Source: Roseivirga sp. E12
Lineage (GTDB): Bacteria; Bacteroidota; Bacteroidia; Cytophagales; Cyclobacteriaceae
NCBI RefSeq assembly: GCF_017592825.1
Contig: NZ_JAGFMD010000002.1
Location: 62,001 to 126,000, forward strand
Direction of reading: 5' to 3'
Length of the DNA stretch: 64,000 nt
Each line of letters begins with the position of its first letter. Within the stretch, counting starts at the first letter, position 1. Both the position numbers and the translations under genes were made by a program. The notes below the pieces were generated by a model, which ran no database searches, was not told where the DNA came from, and was given only the letters and a program-made list of their open reading frames with translations. This document shows positions 46,642 to 58,181 of the stretch, piece after piece.

Positions 46642-47772
46642 ATGAAAACACTCATTTCCTGCTTATTGGTCATAATCGTTCTCCCAATTATGGGTCAGAA
46701 AAAAAAGAGGGCACGAGATCATGGAGTTGAAATAGGTGTTATGAAGACGGGCACTCTCAATGCAATAACCGATGTACCAGGAGTGAAAGTAGGCCATCAA
46801 ACATTAATCAAGAGGGATAATGTTAGAACTGGGGTGACTGCCATCCTAGCACATGAAGGAAACATCTTCCAATCTAAAGTACCTGCAGCGATTTATATCG
46901 GCAATGGCTTCGGGAAACTAGCCGGTATTAGCCAAGTCCAAGAACTTGGCAATCTAGAAACGCCCATAATTCTCACAAATACACTAAGTGTCCCAATGGG
47001 AATTCAGGGAACAGTAAAATACACTTTGAACCTCCCGGAGAATGAGAATGTAAGGTCCGTTAATGCTGTTGTAGGTGAAACCAATGATGGATATTTAAAC
47101 GATATCCGAGGAATGCATGTGACTGAAACAGATGTCATGACGGCCATCCAAAACGCACAAAAAGGTCTCGTTGCCGAAGGCAATGTGGGCGCTGGTACTG
47201 GTACAGTAGCCTTTGGATTTAAAGGAGGAATTGGAACCTCTTCTCGCCTCTTACCAAAGTCTCTCGGGGGCTACACTGTGGGCGTTCTGGTACAGACTAA
47301 CTTTGGAGGTGTACTCAGTATTGCTGGTGCACCTGTCGGTAAAGAATTGGACAGATATCCTTTTAGGAATGCCATTGAAAAGAGTGATGGCTCATGCATG
47401 ATCGTTGTGCTAACAGATGCTCCTCTGGATGCTCGTCAACTAGAGCGTGTAGCGAAGAGAGCGATGATGGGCCTTGCGCGAACTGGAGGTATTGCTTCGA
47501 ATGGCAGTGGTGACTATGTGGTTGCAGCATCAACGGCCGAAAGTATGCGTATCCCCTATCAGACGAGAGAAAGATTGGATTCTGGTGATGTATTAAAAAA
47601 TGACGCCATGTCTCCACTATTTCTTGCTACGATTGAGGCCACTGAAGAGGCAATCGTCAACTCATTATTTGCGGCAGAAGCCATGACTGGGAATAATGAA
47701 CATACGGTCAATGCACTACCATTAGACAGAGTTTTAGAAATTCTCAAAAAATATGGGGCGATAAAAGACTAA
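46642..47772 (+). CDS. P1 family (DmpA-like) peptidase
   Basis: A 376-aa protein with a signal peptide (residues 1-18) and the DmpA/L-aminopeptidase D-esterase layout: ITDVPGVKVGHQTL, PAAIYIGNGFGKLAGI, EGNVGAGTGTVAFGFKGGIGTSSR, and the autocleavage region IASNGSGDYVVA with Gly288-Ser289. The new N-terminal Ser289 would be the nucleophile. It probably trims N-terminal amino acids from periplasmic peptides. Its stop overlaps that of the convergent marR gene by 4 bases, so there is no room for a terminator. Confidence 0.93.
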   Translation: MKTLISCLLVIIVLPIMGQKKKRARDHGVEIGVMKTGTLNAITDVPGVKVGHQTLIKRDNVRTGVTAILAHEGNIFQSKVPAAIYIGNGFGKLAGISQVQELGNLETPIILTNTLSVPMGIQGTVKYTLNLPENENVRSVNAVVGETNDGYLNDIRGMHVTETDVMTAIQNAQKGLVAEGNVGAGTGTVAFGFKGGIGTSSRLLPKSLGGYTVGVLVQTNFGGVLSIAGAPVGKELDRYPFRNAIEKSDGSCMIVVLTDAPLDARQLERVAKRAMMGLARTGGIASNGSGDYVVAASTAESMRIPYQTRERLDSGDVLKNDAMSPLFLATIEATEEAIVNSLFAAEAMTGNNEHTVNALPLDRVLEILKKYGAIKD

Positions 47773-48224
47773 ATGGTTCTTAGTTTATCTAAGCAATCAT
47801 TCATTTGATGCGCTTCTTGAACGCTCAACAGGTCCATCTTCTTCATCCATAGTTGCAAGGCATTGTCTACTTCATTAAGCACTGCCAGTCCTTTTTCGGT
47901 AATCAAAACATCCTTGGCTCTACGATCCGTTTTGCAAACAGTGCGCTCAACCAATTCTTTATTTTCTAGACGGTCCACAATTCTGGAAGCATTTGACATA
48001 CGGTCCAACATACGATCAATTATCATATTTACAGTGCATGCGTCTGGATACTGGCCTCTTAAGATTCTGAGTACATTGTATTGTGGAGTGGTGATGCCAT
48101 AAGGCTTAAAAATTTTCGCTTGTTCATCTACAACCCAGCTATTAGTAAACATGATGTTGACCACCAGCTTTTCGTAAATGTTCTCAAACTTCTTACCCTG
48201 CTTAATATCTTCCTCAATACCCAT
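47769..48224 (-). CDS. MarR family transcriptional regulator
   Basis: A 151-aa winged-helix protein with ITTPQYNVLRILRGQ, the recognition region MIIDRMLDRMSNASRIVDRLENKELVER and the wing VCKTDRRAKDVLITEKG. It probably responds to a small ligand or oxidant. It is divergent from the ECF sigma factor gene (130-base gap), so it might control that promoter or its own; no palindrome clear enough to call an operator was found. Confidence 0.92.
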   Translation of the reverse strand: MGIEEDIKQGKKFENIYEKLVVNIMFTNSWVVDEQAKIFKPYGITTPQYNVLRILRGQYPDACTVNMIIDRMLDRMSNASRIVDRLENKELVERTVCKTDRRAKDVLITEKGLAVLNEVDNALQLWMKKMDLLSVQEAHQMNDCLDKLRTI

Positions 48225-48354
48225 ACGTTTGGCAAGTTTAATTGGTACTAAATTAGTAATTAGTTGTAAATCAACCCTATAATAACGCTCGAAACGACAA
48301 CTATTGGGTGAATGGCTATATTTAATGAGCTATTGGTTAAACTATTAGTTCAAT

Positions 48355-48927
48355 TTGGCATCTAACCCTTCGAAAGTAAAGCACCAATTGGAAGACAAAG
48401 AAATACTTCAGGCCTTTAGGGTATCCTCAAACAAGGATTTTGCCTTCAAAAATTTGGTTGCCGAATACCAAGAACGCATCTATTGGCATGTCAGAAAGAT
48501 CTTAATCTCTCATGATGATACGGACGATGTAGTTCAAGAAGTCTTCATTAAAGTTTATAAAAACCTAGACACCTTTCGTGAAGCATCTCAGCTTTTCACA
48601 TGGATTTATAGAATTGCTACAAACGAAGCACTCAACTTTTTAAAGAAGAGGCAACGAAGACATGCTGTTTCTATGGACGATGTTTACCAAGAGTTAGAAA
48701 ATACGCTCAGTCATGGTGAACATATTGATGGAGATGAAATTCAAATGAAATTGCAGAAGGCACTTTTAAAACTGCCAGAAAAGCAGCGACTAGTGTTTAA
48801 CATGAGATATTTCGATGATTTGAAATATGATGACATTTCAGAAATCACTGGAACAAGCGTTGGTGCACTGAAGGCCAGTTATCATCTAGCGGTTAAAAAA
48901 ATTGAAGAGTCTTTGACAACAGGTTAA
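48355..48927 (+). CDS. ECF-type RNA polymerase sigma factor
   Basis: A 190-aa sigma-70 family protein with region 2 (YWHVRKILISHDDTDDVVQEVFIKVYKNLDTF..., of which DDVVQEVFIKVY is diagnostic) and region 4 (LPEKQRLVFNMRYFDDLKYDDISEITGTSVGALKASYHLAVKKIE). The frame starts with TTG at 48355; no ATG is available before region 2. It is followed after 31 bases by a membrane protein likely to be its anti-sigma partner. Confidence 0.92.
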   Translation: MASNPSKVKHQLEDKEILQAFRVSSNKDFAFKNLVAEYQERIYWHVRKILISHDDTDDVVQEVFIKVYKNLDTFREASQLFTWIYRIATNEALNFLKKRQRRHAVSMDDVYQELENTLSHGEHIDGDEIQMKLQKALLKLPEKQRLVFNMRYFDDLKYDDISEITGTSVGALKASYHLAVKKIEESLTTG

Positions 48928-48958
48928 ACCCTTTAACACTTTGATTATCAAATAGAAA

Positions 48959-49504
48959 ATGAATAATAACGATCACGATAAGAATTCTCTAGAAAACCTC
49001 GAGCTAAAGAAGCTTCCCTTCAAAGTTGGAGAAGGGTATTTCAATGGCCTATCTGAGCGTATTTCTAATGCGATCGATGCCGAAGAGAGTGATCTAAAAT
49101 ACAACTTGCACTTAAAGAAATCTCCTTTTGTTACCCCAGAAGGTTATTTTGACACCTTATCTGCAAGCATAGAAACTAAACTTTCTGTAGGCCAGAAAGA
49201 ATTAAAGTTCTATCAAAGACCTTTGACTAGATGGCTGGCTGTCGCAGCATCATTGACGCTGCTGATTACTATATACTTCAACCAACCTAGTTCTGCCGAC
49301 TCAGATTTACTAGCAAATGTATCTGATGAAACAATCATTTCATTTCTTGAAAGTGAAAATGGCATAAATGATGAGTTTTTAATTAGCGTAGAGGAAATAG
49401 ATAGTGTATTAGATGCTATCTATGATGATGAGACGGGTATTTTTGTGAATACTCTTGAATCTAACCCTGAGCTAGAATACGATTTTGAATACTTTGACTA
49501 TTAG
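48959..49504 (+). CDS. Putative anti-sigma factor with duplicated cytoplasmic motif
   Basis: A 181-aa single-pass membrane protein (helix about 90-107, RWLAVAASLTLLITIYF). The cytoplasmic part has two copies of a motif, LPFKVGEGYFNGLSERI (from about residue 19) and SPFVTPEGYFDTLSASI (from about 55), 36 residues apart. The periplasmic end is acidic. It sits directly after the ECF sigma gene, so the duplicated motif may hold the sigma factor. No named family is recognised; the role is inference from position and topology. Confidence 0.72.
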   Translation: MNNNDHDKNSLENLELKKLPFKVGEGYFNGLSERISNAIDAEESDLKYNLHLKKSPFVTPEGYFDTLSASIETKLSVGQKELKFYQRPLTRWLAVAASLTLLITIYFNQPSSADSDLLANVSDETIISFLESENGINDEFLISVEEIDSVLDAIYDDETGIFVNTLESNPELEYDFEYFDY

Positions 49505-49508
49505 AAAT

Positions 49509-50009
49509 ATGAGAGTCATATATACAGGTATATTATTGTTAGTCATCAGTGCATTTACATTTGCACAAGATGGAGGAGGAAACAGACGTGGACCTCAAAT
49601 GGATAGAGAAAAGTTGCAAGCGGCTAGAATAGCCTTCCTGACTAATCGACTTGATCTCTCCACTGAGACCGCAAAGGTATTTTGGCCAATCTTCAATGAG
49701 TACGACAACAAGAAAAGTGCGCTATCCAAGAAATATGGTGCGCAGAAAAGACTTCTATTTGAAGATGGTACTCGTAACCTCTCAGATGAAAACGCTGACA
49801 AAATGCTCGAAATCTATCTAGTGCAAAAGCAGGCAGAACTCGACTTAGAGAAAGAGTATCTGGGCCGATTTAAAGAAGTACTGACTTTGAGGCAAGTGTG
49901 GAGGGTAATACGATTTGACTCTGATTTCAGAAGATCTCTAATGGAAAGGGTAAGTAGAGGCAATCGGACTGAAGGAAAGCCAAAGCCCGGCAATACAGGC
50001 GGTAATTAA
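49509..50009 (+). CDS. Exported Spy/CpxP-like periplasmic protein
   Basis: The better start is ATG at 49509 (MRVIYTGILLLVISAFTFAQ), with a clear signal peptide; an in-frame ATG at 49485 would overlap the upstream gene. The mature protein is about 145 aa, helical and charged, with RIAFLTNRLDLSTETAKVFWPIFNEYDNKK and LEKEYLGRFKEVLTLRQV, as in LTXXQ/Spy-type proteins that sense or chaperone in the periplasm. It ends in a basic, Gly-rich tail. It is the third gene of the ECF sigma operon. Confidence 0.8.
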   Translation: MRVIYTGILLLVISAFTFAQDGGGNRRGPQMDREKLQAARIAFLTNRLDLSTETAKVFWPIFNEYDNKKSALSKKYGAQKRLLFEDGTRNLSDENADKMLEIYLVQKQAELDLEKEYLGRFKEVLTLRQVWRVIRFDSDFRRSLMERVSRGNRTEGKPKPGNTGGN

Positions 50010-50027
50010 GAGATAATTATTCTAAAG

Positions 50028-50056
50028 AAATCCTGCTTATTCGGCAGGATTTTTTG
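50028..50056 (+). terminator. Terminator after the ECF sigma operon
   Basis: AAATCCTGC (50028-50036), a 7-base loop, GCAGGATTT (50044-50052), followed by TTTG. It separates the sigma operon from xseA. Confidence 0.85.
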
Positions 50057-50090
50057 TTTGTAGCCAGAGCACTTTCATGTAATTTGCACT

Positions 50091-51315
50091 ATGGCGCAGC
50101 TGACGCTCTTCGAGCTCAATAATCTCATCAAATCACAACTAGAAAACAATCTAGAACCAAACTATTGGGTGGTTGCCGAGATAAGTGAATTGCGCGTCAA
50201 CCAAAAAGGTCATTGCTATATGGAGTTGGTAGAAAAGGAGAACAACTTCATACAGGCCAAGATGAGGGCCAACATTTGGTCATACACATATAGGAGCCTA
50301 AGTGCTCAGTTTGAAAATGCAACTGGCACCTCTTTAAAACCGGGAATCAAAGTACTCTTTAACCTAAGCGTAAATTTTCATGAAGTATATGGGCTCAGCC
50401 TTACCGTTAACGACATTGACCCCAACTATACCATTGGCGAACGCTCAAGGTTAAGAGAAGAGACCATTCAAAGACTTCAACAAGAAGAGCTATTTGATAA
50501 AAACAAAAAACTAGAGCTTCCGATAGTACCTCAAAACATAGCTGTCATCAGCTCAGATTCAGCTGCTGGATATGGAGACTTCATAGATCAACTTCGAAAC
50601 AATGGATCATATTACTTTCAAACAATTCTTTTCCCGGCCATGATGCAGGGTAATGAAGCGGTGGTATCCATAAGAAAGGCGCTTAAAGACATCCACGAAA
50701 GCCAGACGAACTTCGATGCAGTGGTGATCATTCGTGGAGGTGGAGCTCAAGCGGATTTGGATTGTTTTGATACCTATGAATTGGCTAGGGCCATTTCCCT
50801 TTTTCCACTACCCCTATTGACGGGTATAGGACATGAAAGAGATCAAACGGTTGCTGATCTTGTAGCTCATACTAGCCTGAAGACACCAACCGCAGTGGCA
50901 GAATTTCTTATTTCTGGCATGAACAGATTTGATGACTTGCTTCATGAATATTTATACAGAATTGAAAAGGTTTTTGAGAATAAACTGACTTTTGAGCAGC
51001 GCCAGTTACAATATTTATCCAGTAGTATTGAACAGGCCACTAAAGAAACTCTCAAATCGTATGATCATGCATTGGGTCAGAAAGCACTTACTCTAAAATA
51101 TGTATCTCAGCGTTTTTTAGAACGTCAGCATTCGTTGGTTGATCGTCTGGATCAACAGTTAACATTAATCGACCCCATGACTATTTTGAAGAGAGGTTAT
51201 TCTTTAACCTTGAAAAATGGTAAATCTGTAATGAATCAAAAATTAGAGGTTGGGGATTTATTGGAAACCCGAACATTAAATAAGAATATTAATAGCCAAG
51301 TAACGGCAATCAAGG

Positions 51316-51323
<8 letters not shown>
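50091..51323 (+). CDS. xseA: Exodeoxyribonuclease VII large subunit
   Basis: The 410-aa sequence has the N-terminal OB-fold (WVVAEISELRVNQKGHCYMELVEK), the central IAVISSDSAAGYGDFIDQL, VVIIRGGGAQADLDCFDTYELAR, TGIGHERDQTVADLVAHTSLKTPTAVAEFLI and a C-terminal coiled region ending ILKRGYSLTLKNGK. With XseB it degrades single-stranded DNA to oligonucleotides. It overlaps xseB by 8 bases. Confidence 0.96.
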
Positions 51324-53565
<2,242 letters not shown>

Positions 53566-53566
<1 letters not shown>

Positions 53567-54078
53567 TGTCAGTAATTGGAAAGAAAATATTAAGCTTCTT
53601 CAATAACCCTAACAAGCGGAAAAAGCCATCGTCAAACTTGGTCCCCTTTGAGCAGGCAGGACTTATTGGCGTCTTGTATACATGCTCAGACAATAAGAAA
53701 GAAGAAGCTCTAAAATTCTTTATTGAGGAAATGGGCTTGGGTAAAAAGGTAGAGATCCTCTGCTTCAATCCTTCTAAAGAAACCATCATCACTGACAACC
53801 CGACATTTGACGCTTCCGTTTTGTCAAATCTGGGTAAATTGAACTCTCCAGAAGTGCAGAACTTTGTCAATTTCCCCTTCGACTACCTATTTCATTTTGA
53901 CTTTGAATCAAACGAAATCCTTAAGAGCATACTGGTACAAACAAAAGCTAAGTGCCGCATTGGGGTTCACGATGAACAACACACCAATTACTATGAGTTG
54001 ATGATCGGTATCAATAAAAGTTCGGGCATTTCTAATTTTGCCGAACAAATGTTAAAATACGTAAGAGCGTTACGATAA
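53566..54078 (+). CDS. DUF6913-like conserved protein
   Basis: A 170-aa protein of unknown function, without signal or membrane segment. It has a basic start (NNPNKRKKPSSN) and FPFDYLFHFDFESNEILKSILVQTKAKCRIGVH in the second half. Proteins of this type precede dapA in many Bacteroidota. The spacing is tight (1-base overlaps with ligA and dapA). Confidence 0.75.
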
Positions 54079-54941
54079 TGGAAAAATTTCAGGGTACAGG
54101 TGTGGCATTAGTTACACCCTTTCATTCAGATGGTTCAGTAGATTTTGAAGGCTTGGCAAATGTCCTTGAATTCACCGGACAAGCGGTTGATTACTTCGTT
54201 GTTCTCGGCACTACTGGAGAATCTGCAACTACCACTCCACAGGAGAAGTCTCAAATTCTGCAATTTGTTAAGGAGCATAATCCCAAAAAACTACCTATTG
54301 TTTATGGTATTGGTGGTAACAATACGCTGAAAGTCGCTGAAGAAATAGCCAACGCAGACTTAGATGGTGTTGATGCCATTTTATCGGTAAGCCCTTATTA
54401 TAACAAACCAAGCCAAGCTGGAATTATAGCACACTATAAGTACCTAGCTGACAGATCTCCACTGCCAATCATATTGTACAATGTTCCAGGCAGAACCATG
54501 TCCAATCTCTCTGCTGAAACAACACTTGCTTTGTCAAAGCATAAAAATATTATAGGAACAAAAGATGCTTCCGGAGATTTAGATCAATGCCGCAAAGTAA
54601 TCAACAGTATGAGTTCTGATTTCTTTTTGACTTCCGGAGACGATTTATTGACCACAGACTTGGTAGAACTTGGAGGTATAGGAGTAATCTCTGTGCTTGC
54701 TAACGGATTTCCACAAGAGTTTAGCGAAATAGCCCGAACGGCATTGAAGGGTGATTTTGAAAAATCAAGAGAAATAACGACTTCGTTTGATAAGATCAAT
54801 GACCTGATGTACATAGAAAGTAATCCGGTTGGGGTAAAAGAAGTTCTGAATCAAAAAGGAGTTTGCGGTAATCAAGTTCGGCTTCCATTATTGGAAGCTT
54901 CAACTTCTTTGAAAGCTCAAATAGCCGAATTACTACCCTAA
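54078..54941 (+). CDS. dapA: 4-hydroxy-tetrahydrodipicolinate synthase
   Basis: A 287-aa TIM barrel with GTGVALVTPFHSDG, LGTTGESATTT, Y134 and R139 in LYNVPGRT, and the Schiff-base lysine K162 in IIGTKDASGD. It condenses pyruvate with aspartate semialdehyde for diaminopimelate and lysine synthesis. It is the last gene of the xseA-dapA run, followed by a hairpin. Confidence 0.97.
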   Translation: MEKFQGTGVALVTPFHSDGSVDFEGLANVLEFTGQAVDYFVVLGTTGESATTTPQEKSQILQFVKEHNPKKLPIVYGIGGNNTLKVAEEIANADLDGVDAILSVSPYYNKPSQAGIIAHYKYLADRSPLPIILYNVPGRTMSNLSAETTLALSKHKNIIGTKDASGDLDQCRKVINSMSSDFFLTSGDDLLTTDLVELGGIGVISVLANGFPQEFSEIARTALKGDFEKSREITTSFDKINDLMYIESNPVGVKEVLNQKGVCGNQVRLPLLEASTSLKAQIAELLP

Positions 54942-54948
54942 AGGGCAT

Positions 54949-54980
54949 AAAAAAGGCCCCGACAAGTCGGGGCCTCATTT
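54949..54980. terminator. Bidirectional terminator between dapA and histone H1-like gene
   Basis: An A-run, then GGCCCCGAC (54955-54963), AA, GTCGGGGCC (54966-54974), then TCATTT. The T-run is stronger when read on the minus strand, where the next gene ends, but it should serve both convergent genes. Confidence 0.85.
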
Positions 54981-54997
54981 ATCTGGATTTTAGTTTC

Positions 54998-55171
54998 TTA
55001 GCTGTTCTTGATGTTTTGAACATCAATTCTAATTTCTTGTGCTAGGTTTTTAAGGTCTTGCATACCTTTTCTTACTCTAGTACCAGCAGCTTGATTTCCT
55101 TTGTCATAGAACTTTTCGAAATCGCCTTCTAAAGAATTTACTAAATCTTGAACTTTGCTAAATTGACTCAT
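54998..55171 (-). CDS. Histone H1-like (Hc1) nucleoid protein
   Basis: A 57-aa frame begins MSQFSKVQDLVNSLEGDFEK and continues FYDKGNQAAGTRVRKGMQDL, ending DVQNIKNS. This is the short histone H1-like protein conserved in Bacteroidota, helical, with a basic centre. It probably binds DNA. It has its own terminator downstream (54949-54980) and an AT-rich leader upstream. Its shortness makes it easy to miss, but the start, stop and family resemblance are clear. Confidence 0.88.
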   Translation of the reverse strand: MSQFSKVQDLVNSLEGDFEKFYDKGNQAAGTRVRKGMQDLKNLAQEIRIDVQNIKNS

Positions 55172-55269
55172 ATTTATCGTGTTTTAAGGTTGTTGATAAT
55201 AATGTCTAACTGCCAGCAATATAAAGCAAAATGTTCTATTATCAACAGTGGAGGCACTTTTTTTTGATT

Positions 55270-56520
55270 TTACTCGCCAAAAGCTAACGCCACTTCTTCT
55301 TTTTTGTATTCTTCGCTCTCCAACTTTCCTTTAATAGCTTCGAAAGCTTCAATTGTTTCTTCGACATCTGCCAAAGAATGGGACGCTGTTGGGATTAAAC
55401 GCAATATTATTGTGCCTTTAGGTACAACTGGGTAAATCACAACTGAACAGAAGATGCCGAAGTTCTCACGAAGGTCCTTACTTAGTGCTGCTGCCTCCCC
55501 TACTGTACCATTAAGTACTACTGGAGTAACAGGAGACTGAGTAGTGCCAATGCTAAAACCTTTTTCCTTGAGGCCACTTTGAAGAGCCCTAACAATAGTC
55601 CAAAGCTTGTTCTTATGCTCAGGATTATCTCTTAGCATTTCAAGCCTCTTTAATCCACCAATTACAAAAGGCATTGGTAAAGACTTGGCAAAAATCTGAG
55701 AACGCAAATTGTACTTCAGGAATTTGACAATCTCCTTATTACCTGCTACAAAGGCGCCAATTGCAGCCATTGATTTAGCAAATGTTGAGAAATAAATATC
55801 AATCTCGTCTTGACAACCCAGCTCCTCACCTGCTCCAGCACCAGTGGCACCGACAGTTCCAAAACCGTGAGCATCATCGACAAATAGCCTGAATTGGAAT
55901 TTTTCTTTTAGAGCAGCAATCTCCTTGAGCTTACCTAAGTTACCCGACATTCCAAACACACCTTCTGTAATCACTAGGATTCCACCGCCAGTTTCTTGGG
56001 TCAGTTTGGTAGCTCTTTCAAGCTGCTTCTCTAAGTTCTCAATATCGTTATGAGGGAAAACGAAACGTTTACCCATGTGTAATCTAACGCCATCAATGAT
56101 ACAGGCATGAGATTCCGCATCATAAACTATCACGTCTTTACGATCTACCACTGCATCTATAATAGAAAGTACGCCTTGGTAACCATAATTCAACAAAAGG
56201 CCAGCCTCCTTGCTTACAAAATCGGCAAGTTCCTGCTCCAATTGTTCATGATACTTGGTATTACCAGACATCATTCTGGCTCCCATAGGATATGCCATAC
56301 CCCAATCAGCCGCGGCTTGTGCATCAGCCTTTCTTACTTCTGGGTGGTTTCCAAGTCCTAAATAATTGTTCAAACTCCAGGTCAACACTTCCTTACCCAT
56401 GAACTTCATACGAGGCGCAATTTCACCTTCCAGTTTTGGAAACATGAAGTATCCTTCGGAAACATCAGAGTGTTTTCCCAAAGGGCCTTGATTAGTCAGT
56501 AGCTTTTCAAATAAATCCAA
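55270..56520 (-). CDS. Alpha-oxoamine synthase family enzyme (serine palmitoyltransferase / cysteate acyltransferase / KBL type)
   Basis: A 416-aa PLP enzyme with WSLNNYLGLGNHPEV, GARMMSGNTKYHEQLE, YDAESHACIIDG, FVDDAHGFGTVG and the Schiff-base lysine in YFSTFAKSMAAIGAFV. The family condenses an amino acid with an acyl-CoA or acyl-ACP. In Bacteroidota, likely substrates are serine (sphingolipids), cysteate (sulfonolipids) or glycine (2-amino-3-ketobutyrate ligase). The C-terminus (IYPVVPKGTIILRLIPTASHS) is typical of the lipid-type members. It stands alone. Confidence 0.85.
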   Translation of the reverse strand: MDLFEKLLTNQGPLGKHSDVSEGYFMFPKLEGEIAPRMKFMGKEVLTWSLNNYLGLGNHPEVRKADAQAAADWGMAYPMGARMMSGNTKYHEQLEQELADFVSKEAGLLLNYGYQGVLSIIDAVVDRKDVIVYDAESHACIIDGVRLHMGKRFVFPHNDIENLEKQLERATKLTQETGGGILVITEGVFGMSGNLGKLKEIAALKEKFQFRLFVDDAHGFGTVGATGAGAGEELGCQDEIDIYFSTFAKSMAAIGAFVAGNKEIVKFLKYNLRSQIFAKSLPMPFVIGGLKRLEMLRDNPEHKNKLWTIVRALQSGLKEKGFSIGTTQSPVTPVVLNGTVGEAAALSKDLRENFGIFCSVVIYPVVPKGTIILRLIPTASHSLADVEETIEAFEAIKGKLESEEYKKEEVALAFGE

Positions 56521-56682
56521 CTTCTTTTGTCTTTAAATATTAGATGTCTTAGACCTGCTAAAACAAGATGCGAAGGTAACACTATATACACCATTTATCA
56601 AAAATTAGAGTACATATAACACATTCATTGGTTCTGATTGCGATTATTATTAATTAGCATTGCATCCTTAATAACGAGATAA

Positions 56683-58179
56683 ATGTCCTCAAAAAAGATC
56701 ACTAAAATCCTTATTGCCAACCGCGGAGAAATTGCCATTCGTGTAATGCGAACTGCTAAAGAAATGGGAATCAAGACTGTAGCCATCTATAGCGATGCAG
56801 ACAGTACCTCTCCTCATGTAGCTTATGCCGATGAAGCAGTAAACGTTGGCCCACCAGCTTCATCTGAATCCTACCTCAATACAGCTAAGGTGATTGATGT
56901 ATGCAAAGAACTAAATGTGGATGCTATTCACCCCGGATACGGCTTCCTTTCGGAGAATGCAAGTTTTGCCAAGCAGGTGGAAGAGAATGGCATCATTTTC
57001 ATAGGGCCATCGACTCATGCCATTGAGGTTATGGGTGATAAACTAGCGGCTAAGAACGCTGTTTCTGACTATGACATTCCAATGGTACCAGGAGTCAACC
57101 ATGCAGTCACAGAAGTGGTAGAGGCAAAATCCATTGCAGAGCAAGTTGGTTATCCTGTCCTGATAAAAGCTAGTGCAGGTGGTGGCGGAAAGGGAATGCG
57201 CGTTGTAGAGCACGCTGATGAGCTCGAGAGTCAAATGCAACGGGCAATGAGTGAGGCTCAATCCGCTTTTGGAGACCCATCTGTTTTTGTAGAAAAGTAT
57301 ATAGGCTCACCAAGACACATCGAGATTCAGATTTTGGGAGATCAGCATGACAACATTCTTTATTTGTTCGAAAGAGAATGTTCCATTCAAAGAAGGCATC
57401 AAAAAGTTATTGAAGAAGCACCGTCTGCGGTGATCACACCTGAGAAGAGAAAACAGATGGGAGAAGCTGCCGTTGGTGTGGCAAAAGCCTGCGGTTATTA
57501 TGGCGCAGGCACAGTGGAATTCATTATGGATGAGAATCTTGACTTTTTCTTCTTAGAAATGAATACAAGGCTTCAAGTAGAACATCCCGTAACAGAGGAA
57601 ATTACAGGCATAGATCTAGTTAAAGAACAAATCTATATAGCAGAGGGAAAAGAAATTAGTTTCAAGCAAGGAGACCTTAAAATCCATGGCCATTCAATGG
57701 AAGTTCGGGTTTATGCTGAGAATCCTAGAGAGAATTTCCTTCCTGACACAGGTACATTGAATACTTATACATTACCACAAGGACCAGGAGTTCGCGTTGA
57801 TGATGGATATGAGCAAGGTATGGAAATCCCCATCTACTACGACCCTATGATTTCTAAGTTAATTACTCATGGAGCAAACAGAGAGCAAGCTCGACTTAGA
57901 ATGTTAAGAGCCATTAATGAATATCAAATCACCGGAGTAGCAACTACACTAGATTTCTGTGATTTTGCACTCAGACATGAAGCATTTATTAGCGGAAACT
58001 TTGACACCAAGTTTGTAGACAAGTATTTTACTCCAGGTGTGCTGGACGACAATGATTCAGAAAAAGAGGAACTCGCTATCGCTTTAGCTGCCCACATATT
58101 AAACGAAAAGTCCAACGGAAATGAGGTCAAAGATGACAATGGACATATCAGTAAATGGAAACTAAGGGCTAGACAATAA
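56683..58179 (+). CDS. accC: Biotin carboxylase subunit of acetyl-CoA (or propionyl-CoA) carboxylase
   Basis: A 498-aa ATP-grasp biotin carboxylase with ILIANRGEIAIRVMRTAKEMGI, HPGYGFLSENASFA, the glycine loop KASAGGGGKGMRVV, ERECSIQRRHQKVIEEAPS, FLEMNTRLQVEHPVTEEITGIDLV and RVYAENPRENFLPDTG. It carboxylates biotin on the carrier protein. No accB lies beside it, and the C-terminus is longer than in E. coli AccC, so the acyl-CoA used is not certain. Confidence 0.92.
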   Translation: MSSKKITKILIANRGEIAIRVMRTAKEMGIKTVAIYSDADSTSPHVAYADEAVNVGPPASSESYLNTAKVIDVCKELNVDAIHPGYGFLSENASFAKQVEENGIIFIGPSTHAIEVMGDKLAAKNAVSDYDIPMVPGVNHAVTEVVEAKSIAEQVGYPVLIKASAGGGGKGMRVVEHADELESQMQRAMSEAQSAFGDPSVFVEKYIGSPRHIEIQILGDQHDNILYLFERECSIQRRHQKVIEEAPSAVITPEKRKQMGEAAVGVAKACGYYGAGTVEFIMDENLDFFFLEMNTRLQVEHPVTEEITGIDLVKEQIYIAEGKEISFKQGDLKIHGHSMEVRVYAENPRENFLPDTGTLNTYTLPQGPGVRVDDGYEQGMEIPIYYDPMISKLITHGANREQARLRMLRAINEYQITGVATTLDFCDFALRHEAFISGNFDTKFVDKYFTPGVLDDNDSEKEELAIALAAHILNEKSNGNEVKDDNGHISKWKLRARQ

Positions 58180-58181
58180 CA

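Noticed and set aside
50057-50086. TTTG-N19-TAATTTG promoter-like pair in front of xseA
   Set aside because: The expected transcription start would fall at or past the ATG, and the minus-7 box is one base short.
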